Of a stretch of DNA of 64,000 nucleotides, positions 7,793-15,781 are shown piece by piece. The notes under the pieces are model-generated. The model was not told where the DNA came from, did no database searches, and worked only from the letters and a program-made list of their open reading frames with translations. Origin of the DNA: Bryobacteraceae bacterium (GTDB lineage: Bacteria; Acidobacteriota; Terriglobia; Bryobacterales; Bryobacteraceae); the NCBI GenBank assembly GCA_025056865.1, contig JANWVO010000038.1:1-64000 (forward strand). Direction: 5' to 3'. How positions within the stretch are numbered: the stretch's first letter is position 1; every line of letters begins with the position of its first letter. The translations under genes were made by a program, and so were the position numbers.

Positions 7793-9463
7793 ATGGCGTC
7801 GCCGACATCCGCGGTTCCGGCAATGCCCGGCAGTTTTGGCCCGTATCCCGCCCCGGCCGGTCCCGGGCCGGATCCGGGCGCCCCATCGCCTGGCGGGGAG
7901 ACTTTCGAGGCTCTGGCGGAACTGCTCGCCTGCCAGGCTGGCGAGCCGGTTTCTCCGGAGGCCGCGGGTACGATCCGCGCCGCGGAAGAATCGGAACCCG
8001 CGGGCGGCGAGGAGAAGGGGACAACCCAGGAGCCAGAGGCGGCGGCCGGAAGTTCCCTCCTCTGGTGGCCAGCCGCTGGAGCGATCCTTGCGGAACGGCT
8101 GACGGCCCCCTTGCTTCCCGCGCAGGGCGACACCCTCCGGCCAGCCCCTGCGGGTGAAGCGGAAGCTGATGCACGGAACGGCTTGGCCCTGGAAGCGGCC
8201 TCCGCATCGACAGATCCGGAGTCCCGGATGGACCGGGTGCCAGGACCCGGAAAGCTGCTGCCGGGAACAGGCGGGCACGATGCGGGCTTTGCCGAGCAGA
8301 ACGGCGCGGCCGGATTGGCGGAGGCAGCCGGCGGCGTTTGCTCTGCGGAGCTTCCTGGCGGGGATCCGGACTCCGGCGGCCTGACAGCGCCGGTGGCACC
8401 CCCGGCGGCTGAAGATGCACGGCAGGGCAAGGAGCCTGTGAGAGTCTCCGAACCGCCGGCGCCGTCAAGGCCGGCAGGCAATCCTGGGCATGGCAACGGC
8501 CAGCATCCGGCACCCATCTCCGGGGAGTTGCGGATGCAGCAGGCCGAAGGCGCGCAGCAGGCGGCAACGGGCGGGCCGCTGGGGCAGCCCGGCCCGGCAG
8601 CCGGGCAGGATGCCGGGTCCGAGCATCTGCTTTCCGCCCGGACTCAGCAGGAGCCATCCCGGTTCCAGCCACAGATTCGGAGCCAGCAGCATTCCGGCAG
8701 CCGGGGCGGAGACAGGCTGCGCGCCGAGTCGGGAGCGCGCGCCCCGGAGCCAGCGCAAGCCCGTCAGCAGGCCGAGACATCTTCCGACGCGGCGCCGCCG
8801 CTGAACCTGCCGCCTTTCGGCAGGGAGGCGGCGGAGGCGGAAGGCGGCTCGGCGGTGGAAATTCACCCCCACGTGCAGGCTGGCTCCGAGGCTGGATCCT
8901 TCCCCCACGCACCGTCGGAGGCGCCGGCGATGCCAGCCGGCCAGAATCGTTCCGCTGGAACTGCGGCGGCCGCCGGGAAGCCCGAGTCCGACCCGGCGGG
9001 CGCTGCGGCAGAGATCCGCGAACAGGCGCTGGAAGCGGGATCGCGCAGGCTGCTGCTCCGGGTGGATGGGCACGAGGGGCAGCGGGTCGACATCCGGCTC
9101 CTTCAGACCCCCGGAAGCCTGCAGGTACGGCTGCACAGCCTTCAGGCGGGCCTGGCCGAGCGGATGCAATCGGAAGCGCATCATCTGGAGCGCTCCCTGG
9201 AGGCTGCGGGCTGGAAAGCCCACGTTGGGGTTGCCGTAGCGGCTGAAACGGGCCGGGCGGCGAGTTCCGGCAACTCCTCCGCTGGTCCTGCGGTGCTGCG
9301 GGAAGCCGGAGCGGCCACGGATGCGGGAACGGGGGCGGGCACGCATTCCTTCTCCGGCGGCTCCCGGCAGGAGGAGCGCCTGCGGGGAGCCGAGATCCGG
9401 GAGGAACTTCTTGACCTGACGGCGATCCGGAGACTGTTTCGAGGAGGCCAACCGAGACCATGA
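7793..9463 (+). CDS. fliK: FliK-like flagellar hook-length control protein
   Basis: A 556-residue Ala/Gly/Pro/Gln-rich protein. Most of it is a low-complexity ruler-like segment. The last 100 or so residues (LLLRVDGHEGQRVDIRLLQT, then LQVRLHSLQAGLAERMQSEA and a LERSLEAAGW helix) match the FliK C-terminal domain that contacts FlhB to switch export specificity. The stop overlaps the flgD start by four bases (ATGA), and fliK-flgD-flgE is a standard order. The start is uncertain: GTG at 7790, ATG at 7793 and ATG at 7823 are all possible and none has a strong ribosome site. Confidence 0.8.
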   Translation: MASPTSAVPAMPGSFGPYPAPAGPGPDPGAPSPGGETFEALAELLACQAGEPVSPEAAGTIRAAEESEPAGGEEKGTTQEPEAAAGSSLLWWPAAGAILAERLTAPLLPAQGDTLRPAPAGEAEADARNGLALEAASASTDPESRMDRVPGPGKLLPGTGGHDAGFAEQNGAAGLAEAAGGVCSAELPGGDPDSGGLTAPVAPPAAEDARQGKEPVRVSEPPAPSRPAGNPGHGNGQHPAPISGELRMQQAEGAQQAATGGPLGQPGPAAGQDAGSEHLLSARTQQEPSRFQPQIRSQQHSGSRGGDRLRAESGARAPEPAQARQQAETSSDAAPPLNLPPFGREAAEAEGGSAVEIHPHVQAGSEAGSFPHAPSEAPAMPAGQNRSAGTAAAAGKPESDPAGAAAEIREQALEAGSRRLLLRVDGHEGQRVDIRLLQTPGSLQVRLHSLQAGLAERMQSEAHHLERSLEAAGWKAHVGVAVAAETGRAASSGNSSAGPAVLREAGAATDAGTGAGTHSFSGGSRQEERLRGAEIREELLDLTAIRRLFRGGQPRP

Positions 9464-9771
9464 CGACGCCAATCATCCCACGCAATGCCAGGGCGGACGC
9501 TGGCGCAGACGTCAGCGCAGCCCCGTCCCAGGGGAGCCGCCCGGGCGAAACAGGAACGGACCGTCTGGCCAGCAAGGAGGTGTTCCTTCAGTTGCTGGTG
9601 GCACAGATCCGGAACCAGAATCCGCTGAACCCGGCTGACGGAACAGAGTTCGTCGCGCAGTTGGCGCAATTCAGCCAGCTGGAAGCCACGCTGGCCATCC
9701 GAAAGGATCTCGGGAAAATCCGGGAAGTCCTGGCACCGGAAGAGGAAGGAGCGGGTCCGGCGGTTCCGTGA
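9460..9771 (+). CDS. flgD: Flagellar hook-capping protein FlgD (short form)
   Basis: A 103-residue protein carrying only the N-terminal FlgD scaffold domain: KEVFLQLLVAQIRNQNPLNPADGTEFVAQLAQFSQLE (about 40-76) is the family signature. FlgD caps the growing hook. The Ig-like/tudor C-terminal domains of enterobacterial FlgD (about 230 residues) are absent, as in many other phyla. The start is coupled to fliK by an ATGA overlap, and flgE follows 46 bases downstream. Confidence 0.92.
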   Translation: MTTPIIPRNARADAGADVSAAPSQGSRPGETGTDRLASKEVFLQLLVAQIRNQNPLNPADGTEFVAQLAQFSQLEATLAIRKDLGKIREVLAPEEEGAGPAVP

Positions 9772-9817
9772 GGGGCGCCGCAGCGTTCCAGCAAAGAAAG
9801 ACCACAGGAGGCGATGC

Positions 9818-11068
9818 ATGTTTACTTCTTTTTCCACTGCGCTCAGCGCACTGGGCGCGCACACGACGGCAGTCGACGTGGTGGGCAACAACCTGGCCAA
9901 TCTCAATACGCCCGGCTACAAGGCGAGCGTGGTTGTTTTCAGCGACCTGGTCACCCAGTCGCTCGGGGCAGGACTCGGGGAGACGCAGGTCGGCTTCGGC
10001 GTCGCGCGGCCAGTGACCATCCGCCAGTTCAGCCAGGGCGCCATTCAGGCCAGCTCGGGCCCGCTGGATGTGGCCATCCAGGGCGACGGTTTCCTGGTGG
10101 TGCGCGATCCGATGACCAACGGCATGCTCTACACCCGGGGCGGCAATCTTCAGGTGAACAAGATGGGGCAGCTGGTCACGGCAACCGGCTTCCGGCTTCA
10201 GGGATGGAACGAGGTGAACGGGGTGCTGGACACGACGCAGCCCGTCACCGACGTCATCGTTCCTGTGGGTTCGCTGCGGGCTCCCTCGCCGACGCGGAAC
10301 GTGTCGTTCGACCTGAACCTGGACGCTTCGGCCACGGCTGGCCCGCCGCCGACGTCCTTCTCGACATCGATTGAGGTCTTCGATTCCCTCGGCGGCTCCC
10401 ACACGATCTCGGTCCGGTTTGAGAAGACGGCCAACCCGGGCGAGTGGACCTACTCGCTTGTGTTTCCCGATTCCGATCTCGCCTCGCCGCCGTTCACTCC
10501 GGTGACGGGAACGATCCAGTTCGACTCGCAGGGCAGGCTTGTCTCGCCGGGGCCGGCAGACCCGATGCCGCAGATGCAGGTGACCGGCCTGGCCAACGGA
10601 GCCGCCGACCTGCAAATCACATGGCAGCTCTACAACGGAACCTCGCCCCGGCTGACGCAGTTCTCGCAGCCTTCTGCCGTGGCGGCCAATTCGCAGGACG
10701 GCCATCCGGCGGCGCAGTTGATCCGCGTAGGCATTGGCGACGGAGGCCGCGTCCTGGCCCAGTACTCCAACGGCGAGCAGGTGGCTGTGGGACAACTGGC
10801 CATGGCCTCCATCCGGAACCCGGAATCGATGATCGCCGTCGGCAACAGCAACTTCCAGCTCAGCGCCCGATCGGCTCTTCCCGCCATCGGGCTGCCGGGC
10901 ACGGGCGGCAGGGGACAGATCATCGGCGGGGCAGTGGAGTTCTCGACCGTCGACATCGCGCGCGAGTTCACGAACCTGATCGTGCTCCAGCGCGGCTACC
11001 AGGCCAACGCCCGCGTGGTCACTGCGGTGGACGAGATCAGCCAGGAAACGATCAACCTGAAACGGTAA
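9818..11068 (+). CDS. flgE: Flagellar hook protein FlgE
   Basis: A 416-residue hook subunit, exported by the type III system. It begins with the rod/hook motif TTAVDVVGNNLANLNTPGYKAS. The FlgE-type middle domain includes IEVFDSLGGSHTISVRFEK, and the C-terminus has NLIVLQRGYQANARVVTAVDE. The length is like that of short-hook FlgE proteins. GGAGGCGATGC precedes the ATG at 9818. The gene lies between flgD and the short fliN. Confidence 0.97.
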   Translation: MFTSFSTALSALGAHTTAVDVVGNNLANLNTPGYKASVVVFSDLVTQSLGAGLGETQVGFGVARPVTIRQFSQGAIQASSGPLDVAIQGDGFLVVRDPMTNGMLYTRGGNLQVNKMGQLVTATGFRLQGWNEVNGVLDTTQPVTDVIVPVGSLRAPSPTRNVSFDLNLDASATAGPPPTSFSTSIEVFDSLGGSHTISVRFEKTANPGEWTYSLVFPDSDLASPPFTPVTGTIQFDSQGRLVSPGPADPMPQMQVTGLANGAADLQITWQLYNGTSPRLTQFSQPSAVAANSQDGHPAAQLIRVGIGDGGRVLAQYSNGEQVAVGQLAMASIRNPESMIAVGNSNFQLSARSALPAIGLPGTGGRGQIIGGAVEFSTVDIAREFTNLIVLQRGYQANARVVTAVDEISQETINLKR

Positions 11069-11074
11069 TCGGCC

Positions 11075-11347
11075 ATGAAACAGGAGCAAGCCGAGGCCCG
11101 GAAAGTGATCGACCGGATCCAGCCGCTGGCCGGTGTCCCCATTGATTTCGAGGTCCGCCTGGACGAGCGCGTGATGAGCCTGCGCGAGATTCTCGAGCTC
11201 GAACGCGGCCATGTGATCCGGCTGAGGCGCTCGGCCGGCGAGAACATCGACATCCTTGCCGGCGGAACGCTGATCGGCTCGGGTGAAGTGGTGGTCATCG
11301 AGGACACGATCGGCGTCCGCATCACGGATTTCCGGGAGGAGCACTGA
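11075..11347 (+). CDS. fliN: FliN-type C-ring protein, short SpoA domain
   Basis: A 90-residue protein consisting almost entirely of a SpoA/FliN domain: PIDFEVRLDERVMSLREILELERGHVIRL followed by IDILAGGTLIGSGEVVVIEDTIGVRI. FliN forms the base of the switch complex and docks the export ATPase complex. It starts 7 bases after flgE and is followed directly by fliO, the fliN-O-P-Q-R order known in many flagella. A second, longer FliN-type protein ends the unit at 20.4 kb, so two SpoA proteins probably share the C-ring. Confidence 0.9.
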   Translation: MKQEQAEARKVIDRIQPLAGVPIDFEVRLDERVMSLREILELERGHVIRLRRSAGENIDILAGGTLIGSGEVVVIEDTIGVRITDFREEH

Positions 11348-11348
11348 G

Positions 11349-11648
11349 ATGGAGCCTTTCCCCATCTGGAACGCGGCGCTGCTGCTGACGGCGCTCGCCG
11401 CCGGCGCGGTCTGGCTCTGGATCCGCGGCCGGGGTCTTCCAGGATTCCGGGGGCAAAGGCCGCGGGGTCCGATGGAGGTGGTCCAACGGCTGCCGCTGAC
11501 GGCCCAGCACAGCCTGCACCTGGTCCGGTCCGGAGAAGAGACCCTCTGGGTCGTGACATACCCGGGAGGAGCGGTGCTGCACCGCGCCGCAGGCTTCAGC
11601 GGGTATCTCAATGCCGCATCATTCCGGCAGGAGGCAGGAAATCAATGA
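11349..11648 (+). CDS. fliO: Flagellar export apparatus protein FliO
   Basis: A 99-residue protein with one N-terminal transmembrane segment (AALLLTALAAGAVWLWI, about 9-25) and a cytoplasmic domain starting PMEVVQRLPLTAQHSLHLVRSG, the pattern of FliO, which helps assemble the FliP ring. It starts two bases after the fliN stop and overlaps fliP by four bases (ATGA). Position between fliN and fliP supports the call, since FliO sequences are weakly conserved. Confidence 0.85.
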   Translation: MEPFPIWNAALLLTALAAGAVWLWIRGRGLPGFRGQRPRGPMEVVQRLPLTAQHSLHLVRSGEETLWVVTYPGGAVLHRAAGFSGYLNAASFRQEAGNQ

Positions 11649-12361
11649 GATTCGCGTCAGCCCCCGGACTTTCGGCCTGGCTGGCGATCGGCGCCGCATG
11701 GGCCGCCCCGGCCTCCAACGCTGCCAATCCGGCAGCCGCGCCAAGCCAGCCGATGCAGATTATCCTCCTGCTGACTGGACTGACGCTGCTGCCGGCGGTT
11801 CTGGTCTCGCTGACCCCGTTTCTTCGGATCAGCCTCGTGCTGCATTTCCTCAGGCAGGCCCTCGGCACGCAGACGGCACCGTCCAACCAGGTGCTGGCCG
11901 GGCTTTCCCTGTTTCTTTCCCTTCTGCTTGTCCAGCCGGTGGTCCGGCAGGCCTACGAACAGGGCTGGAAGCCATTCGAGCAGGGCAAGATGAGCGCCGA
12001 GCAGGCATGGGAACAGGGCACGCGGCCAGTGCGCGACTACCTGCTGCGTTTTGCAAGGGAGAAGGACCTGGCTCTCATGGTGGAGATCACCAAGACGGCT
12101 CCGCCTGCCAATCCACGCGAGCTGGGACTCGCGGTCGTCGCCCCTGCCTACGTGCTGTCCGAGCTGCGGCGGGGGTTCCAGATTGGAGCCGTGCTTTTCC
12201 TGCCCTTCCTGATCATCGACCTGGTGGTCGCCTCGGTGACGCTCTCCATAGGCATGGTGCAACTGCCTCCGGTGATGGTGTCCGCGCCGTTGAAGCTGCT
12301 GCTGTTCGTGCTGGTCGATGGCTGGAACCTGGTGGTCGGTTCGCTGGTGCGCACCCTGTAA
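11645..12361 (+). CDS. fliP: Flagellar type III export protein FliP
   Basis: A 238-residue membrane protein of the export gate. It starts with a probable cleaved signal peptide and contains the hallmark segments SLTPFLRISLVLHFLRQALGTQ, FQIGAVLFLPFLIIDLVVASVTLSIGMVQLPPVMVSAPLKLLLFVLVDGW, spanning the membrane helices. FliP forms the core gate pore with FliQ and FliR. Its start overlaps the fliO stop. Unusually, fliQ does not follow directly but after a 294-base GC-rich spacer. Confidence 0.97.
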   Translation: MRFASAPGLSAWLAIGAAWAAPASNAANPAAAPSQPMQIILLLTGLTLLPAVLVSLTPFLRISLVLHFLRQALGTQTAPSNQVLAGLSLFLSLLLVQPVVRQAYEQGWKPFEQGKMSAEQAWEQGTRPVRDYLLRFAREKDLALMVEITKTAPPANPRELGLAVVAPAYVLSELRRGFQIGAVLFLPFLIIDLVVASVTLSIGMVQLPPVMVSAPLKLLLFVLVDGWNLVVGSLVRTL

Positions 12362-12368
12362 GAAGGCG

Positions 12369-12659
12369 ATGACGGGGAAACGGGAACAAAGCGCTTTGAT
12401 CGGCGGGCGGTGGCAGACCGGGCGCAGCGCAACCGGGGCTGTCCCAAGGCCGGAACCCGGAGAGAGCTGGACCGGGGCTGGCGGCACCGCCGCGAAAGCG
12501 GGGGCGGCAGAATCCGGTGCCGCAGTTGGCGCCGCCGGGCCTGCGCCCTGGCGGGGGTTCGGGCGGCGTGCCGGCGGGAGGCGGGGGGCGGCAGACGGAT
12601 CAAAGGCGGAAGCCCATGCGGCCGCAAGGGGGCAGTCCAACGGGGAGGACCTTCGATGA
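12369..12659 (+). CDS. Doubtful Gly/Ala-rich open frame in the fliP-fliQ spacer
   Basis: A 96-codon frame (MTGKREQSALIGGRWQ...) fills the fliP-fliQ spacer and ends in an ATGA overlap with fliQ. The composition is Ala/Gly/Arg-rich with no hydrophobic segment or known motif, and the sequence before its ATG (AAGGCG) is a weak ribosome site. It may be a short coupling gene or merely an open frame in GC-rich spacer DNA. No function is proposed. Confidence 0.2.
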   Translation: MTGKREQSALIGGRWQTGRSATGAVPRPEPGESWTGAGGTAAKAGAAESGAAVGAAGPAPWRGFGRRAGGRRGAADGSKAEAHAAARGQSNGEDLR

Positions 12660-12925
12660 CACAGGCCATGGCCATCGACCTGATCCGGCAGACGCTGATG
12701 GCGGCCTTCTGGCTGGCGCTGCCGCTGCTGGCGATTGGATTTGTCTCCGGGATCGTGATCAGCCTGGTCCAGATCGTGACCAGCTTTCAGGATCCCTCCT
12801 TCGGCGGCGCGTTGCGGCTGGCTGCTTTCCTCTGCGGCCTGCTGCTGACGATGCCGTGGATGCTTTCGAGGATCGTCCACTTCACGATCCGCCTGTTCGG
12901 AGACCTGAGCCGGTATGCTTCCTGA
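12656..12925 (+). CDS. fliQ: Flagellar type III export protein FliQ
   Basis: An 89-residue protein with two transmembrane helices (AFWLALPLLAIGFVSGIVISLVQ and LAAFLCGLLLTMPWMLSRIV). QIVTSFQDPSF between them matches the FliQ loop (Q..T.IQ..TL.F). It is part of the FliPQR export gate. A GGGGAGGAC ribosome site precedes the ATG. Its 3' end overlaps the fliR start by 11 bases. Confidence 0.95.
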   Translation: MTQAMAIDLIRQTLMAAFWLALPLLAIGFVSGIVISLVQIVTSFQDPSFGGALRLAAFLCGLLLTMPWMLSRIVHFTIRLFGDLSRYAS

Positions 12926-13682
12926 GGGACTGCCGGGCGCGACGACGCAATGGGGATTCCTGCTGGCGCTGGCGCGCGTGGCAGGGCTGTTTGGCGCGAT
13001 CCCCATGCCTGGGGCGAAGGTGCTGGCCGATCCGGCTCGCATCCTGTTCGTGCTGGCTCTGACTCTGGCGCTTTCGCCCGTCTGGCCCCGGGTGCGGCCG
13101 GCTGGGGCCGGCGAGCTGGCGCTATGGCTGCTGACGGAACTGGCCTTCGGTCTCGGCGTGGGCCTGGGCATCGGATTCGCCGCCGAGGCCATCGTGCTCA
13201 GCGCTCAGGCTCTCGCGCTGCAGGCAGGCTTTTCGTACGCTTCCACGATCGACCCCTCCAGTCAGGCCGACAGCTCGGTTCTTCAGGTGGTGGCCCAGCT
13301 ATCAGCGAATCTGTTCTTTTTTACGACCGGAATGGATCATTTGGCGGTCCGCGCGGTGGCCCGCAGCATGGAAGTTTTCCCTCCCGGTGCAGCGCTGGCT
13401 GCGGCCCCGTGGATAGAGGCGGCCGCCCGGGGTGGCGGCGCGATGCTGGAAACAGGACTGCGGCTGTCGTTGCCGGTCGTGGGACTGCTGCTGCTGACCG
13501 ACCTCTGCCTCGCCCTCGCTTCAAGGATTCAGGCCCAGTTGCAGCTGCTGTCCCTGGCCTTCCCCCTGAAAATGCTTATCGCGCTGGCGGCTCTGGCGGC
13601 GTCCTGGCCTCTGGCGGCGTGGGCATACCGCTCCTGCGCAAGCCGGTGCCTTGAGCTGCTGCGCGCCCTGGGAGCAGCGTGA
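12915..13682 (+). CDS. fliR: Flagellar type III export protein FliR
   Basis: A 255-residue polytopic membrane protein of the FliPQR gate. Family features are the early RVAGLFGAIPMPGAKV, GLGVGLGIGFAAEAIVLSAQALALQAGFSYASTIDPSSQADSSVL, and ANLFFFTTGMDHL. The start at 12915 overlaps fliQ. In most flagella flhB follows immediately; here a 722-base GC-rich spacer with a large duplication intervenes. Confidence 0.96.
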   Translation: MLPEGLPGATTQWGFLLALARVAGLFGAIPMPGAKVLADPARILFVLALTLALSPVWPRVRPAGAGELALWLLTELAFGLGVGLGIGFAAEAIVLSAQALALQAGFSYASTIDPSSQADSSVLQVVAQLSANLFFFTTGMDHLAVRAVARSMEVFPPGAALAAAPWIEAAARGGGAMLETGLRLSLPVVGLLLLTDLCLALASRIQAQLQLLSLAFPLKMLIALAALAASWPLAAWAYRSCASRCLELLRALGAA

Positions 13683-13700
13683 GCCGTGGCGGAGGAGATC

Positions 13701-14405
13701 ATGCGTGCCCGGATGCAGGCGGACACGAAGAACGGCGCAAGCCGGAGGCCATGGGCCGAAACAGGCGGGAGCGCTGCGGCCGAGGGCATGCGGAGCACAC
13801 AAGAGCATATGCAGGCAGGGTCCGCGGCGGAGCATCCTGCGGCCGGGGCGGGCGGCGGGGCGGCGCGAGGGGAAGAGCGCGGCGATGGAGGCGGACCCGG
13901 ACCGGGCGAAGGAGCCACAGGCGGAGCGGGCGCGGCCACCGATCCCCGGAGCCGTGGAAGGCTGCGCGTTGGAAGCGGCCCGGGCAAAGGCGGTCTGCGG
14001 GCGGCACAGAGCCGGGAAGAGCCCGCGGCGGAGCATCCTGCGGCCGGGGCGGGCGGCGGGGCGGCGCGAGGGGAAGAGCGCGGCGATGGAGGCGGACCCG
14101 GACCGGGCGAGGGAGCCACAGGCGGAGCGGGCGCGGCCACCGATCCCCGGAGCTGTGGGAGGCTGCGTGCCGGAAGCGGCACCGGTTGGATGAGGCGCCT
14201 GCCGGGGTGGGGAATGGAGCGGCTCCGGCGGGCCGGCGCGAGTGGCCGGCTCCCGCCCTCCGCCCCTGCGGCTCCGGGGGGCGCGGCGGCGGCAGAGAAC
14301 GCCGCGGCCGGAGCAAAGCGGTCAACGGGCGCGCCGGCCCGCTGGCGGCTCACGGCAGCAGCGGCCGGGGCGGCGTTCGTGCCGTCCGGGGAGGCAGACG
14401 GCTGA
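13701..14405 (+). CDS. Putative Gly/Ala-rich repeat protein in the fliR-flhB spacer
   Basis: A 234-codon open frame that begins 19 bases after fliR and ends in a TGATG overlap with flhB. GGAGG lies five bases before its ATG. It carries two nearly identical 52-residue segments (starting AEHPAAGAGGGAARGEERGD) encoded by a 201-base tandem duplication. Of six substitutions between the aligned copies, four fall at third positions of this frame and three codons change silently, which weakly favours real coding. There are no membrane or known domains. Alternatives are a GTG start at 13686, or non-coding spacer DNA that is open because it is GC-rich; a rival frame fused in-frame to flhB also stays open from GTG 13679. 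Confidence 0.3.
   Translation: MRARMQADTKNGASRRPWAETGGSAAAEGMRSTQEHMQAGSAAEHPAAGAGGGAARGEERGDGGGPGPGEGATGGAGAATDPRSRGRLRVGSGPGKGGLRAAQSREEPAAEHPAAGAGGGAARGEERGDGGGPGPGEGATGGAGAATDPRSCGRLRAGSGTGWMRRLPGWGMERLRRAGASGRLPPSAPAAPGGAAAAENAAAGAKRSTGAPARWRLTAAAAGAAFVPSGEADG
13824..14182 (+). repeat. 201-bp tandem duplication in the fliR-flhB spacer
   Basis: About 158 bases starting GCGGCGGAGCATCCTGCGG at 13824 recur from 14025 with only a few transitions. The period is 201 bases, a multiple of three, so every open frame through it is preserved. The two copies are nearly identical, so the event is recent or the copies are being homogenised. Confidence 0.9.
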
Positions 14406-15472
14406 TGGCGGACAAAGACCAGCGCACGGAATCCCCCACGCCACAGCGGATCCGCAAGGCCCGCGAGGACGGCCGCTTTCCGGCCAGCCGCGAGATGGTG
14501 TTTGCGGTGCAGTTCCTGGGCTGGACGCTGCTGCTGAGCTCGAGCGGGTTCTGGATGGAGCCGGCCCTGCACGCCTTCGCGTCGCTGCTGCGGGCGGCCT
14601 TCCATCCGGACCGGGCCATCGGGATGCTGGGAACGCTTCCCCATTCGGCGGCTGCGGGATGGATCGGTGCGGGGGCGTTCTGCATGCTGGCGATCGCCAT
14701 GATGGGGCTGATCAGCCATCTGGCCATCACGGAGTTCGGATTCGCGCCCGCCAAGGCGGCGCCGGACTTCAGCCGGCTGAATCCGGCCGGCCATCTGCGT
14801 GAGCTGCCGCGGCGCAATCTGGATCAGTTGGTGGCGGCGGTGGTGATGCTGCCGTTACTGTTTGCGGTGCTCTGGATGGCCGTGCGGAACCGGTGGGAGG
14901 AGTTTCTGCGCCTGCCCCTGCTGCCGCTCGAGCGTGCCGCGGCTGCGGTGGGAGGCGCAGCGGCCAACCTGCTCTGGAAGGCCGCATTGCTTTTCCTGGC
15001 CTGGGGAGCCTTCGATCTGCTGCGGCAGCGGCACCGGTATTTCCGGGATCTGCGCATGACCCGCCAGGAGGTGCGGGAGGAATACCGCCAGAACGAAGGC
15101 AGCCCCGAGATCAAGGCCAGGATCCGGCGGCTTCGCCGCGAGCTGCTCCGGCGGCGCATGATGGCGGAGGTGGCCAAGGCGACGGCCGTCGTGGTCAATC
15201 CGACCCACTATGCAGTGGCGCTGCGCTATGACCGGCAGACGATGGCCGCTCCGCGGGTGGTGGCGAAGGGCCGCAACTATCTCGCCCAGAAGATCCGGGA
15301 GAAGGCGCTCGCCCATCAGGTGCCGGTGATCGAGAATCCGCCTCTGGCGCGCGCCCTGTACCGGCAGGTGGAAGTGGGGCAGGAGATTCCGGTGGAGCTG
15401 TACCGGGCGGTGGCCGAGGTGCTCGCTTACGTCTACCGGCTGATGCAGGGGGGCGGAGCTGGAGGCAGGTGA
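14405..15472 (+). CDS. flhB: Flagellar export substrate-specificity protein FlhB
   Basis: A 355-residue protein with the canonical N-terminus DKDQRTESPTPQRIRKAREDG, four membrane helices, and the cytoplasmic domain with the autocleavage motif NPTH at 265-268 followed by YAVALRYD. Cleavage between Asn and Pro switches export from hook to filament proteins. The ATG at 14405 matches the family start; the same frame stays open upstream to GTG 13679 at the fliR stop, but that would add 242 non-homologous Arg/Gly-rich residues. Confidence 0.97.
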   Translation: MADKDQRTESPTPQRIRKAREDGRFPASREMVFAVQFLGWTLLLSSSGFWMEPALHAFASLLRAAFHPDRAIGMLGTLPHSAAAGWIGAGAFCMLAIAMMGLISHLAITEFGFAPAKAAPDFSRLNPAGHLRELPRRNLDQLVAAVVMLPLLFAVLWMAVRNRWEEFLRLPLLPLERAAAAVGGAAANLLWKAALLFLAWGAFDLLRQRHRYFRDLRMTRQEVREEYRQNEGSPEIKARIRRLRRELLRRRMMAEVAKATAVVVNPTHYAVALRYDRQTMAAPRVVAKGRNYLAQKIREKALAHQVPVIENPPLARALYRQVEVGQEIPVELYRAVAEVLAYVYRLMQGGGAGGR

Positions 15473-15504
15473 AGGCAGAGAGGGCTGGCGATGCGAAGCA
15501 GGGA

Positions 15505-15775
15505 CAGAAGAGCCGTTCCGCCGACCTGGGGCAGGCATTCCGGTCGGTACGGGGCAACAGCGCAACCGCGCACGGCGGTGTGCATGGAGGGCGATGGCCG
15601 GGCTGCCGCCCGGATGCGGACCGCAGCCGGCTGGAACAGGTGCGTGGCGTATCGCGCCCAGGAGGCCGGACAGGAAGGGCTGGAGTGCACCGGCGGCGGC
15701 GCACGGCGGTGCGCATGGAGGGCGGTGGCCGGGCTGCCGGATGGGACAGGCGCGCGGCGGAGCACGCCTGGGAGG
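15505..15775 (+). repeat. 131-bp imperfect duplication in the flhB-flhA spacer
   Basis: GCACGGCGGTGTGCATGGAG at 15570 recurs at 15701 with one mismatch, and similarity continues through TGGCCGGGCTGCCG and, more loosely, to the next AGG-rich block. The period is 131 bases, not a multiple of three. The 309-base spacer has no recognisable gene; an open frame from ATG 15594 ends in an ATGA overlap with flhA. Confidence 0.7.
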
Positions 15776-15781
15776 TGAAGC

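Noticed and set aside
13679-14404. In-frame 242-residue N-terminal extension of FlhB from GTG 13679
   Set aside because: The canonical FlhB start is at 14405; the extension is Arg/Gly low-complexity with no homology, and the duplicated block evolves better in another frame.
13529-14794. A 421-codon minus-strand frame across the fliR-flhB region
   Set aside because: It overlaps the 3' end of fliR and the 5' part of flhB in antisense, has Pro/Arg/Ala-rich random-looking sequence, and is open only because the DNA is GC-rich.
13683-15781. A CRISPR array or mobile element in the repeated flagellar spacers
   Set aside because: The repeats are long, occur only twice each, differ between spacers, and are not accompanied by cas, transposase or terminal inverted repeats.
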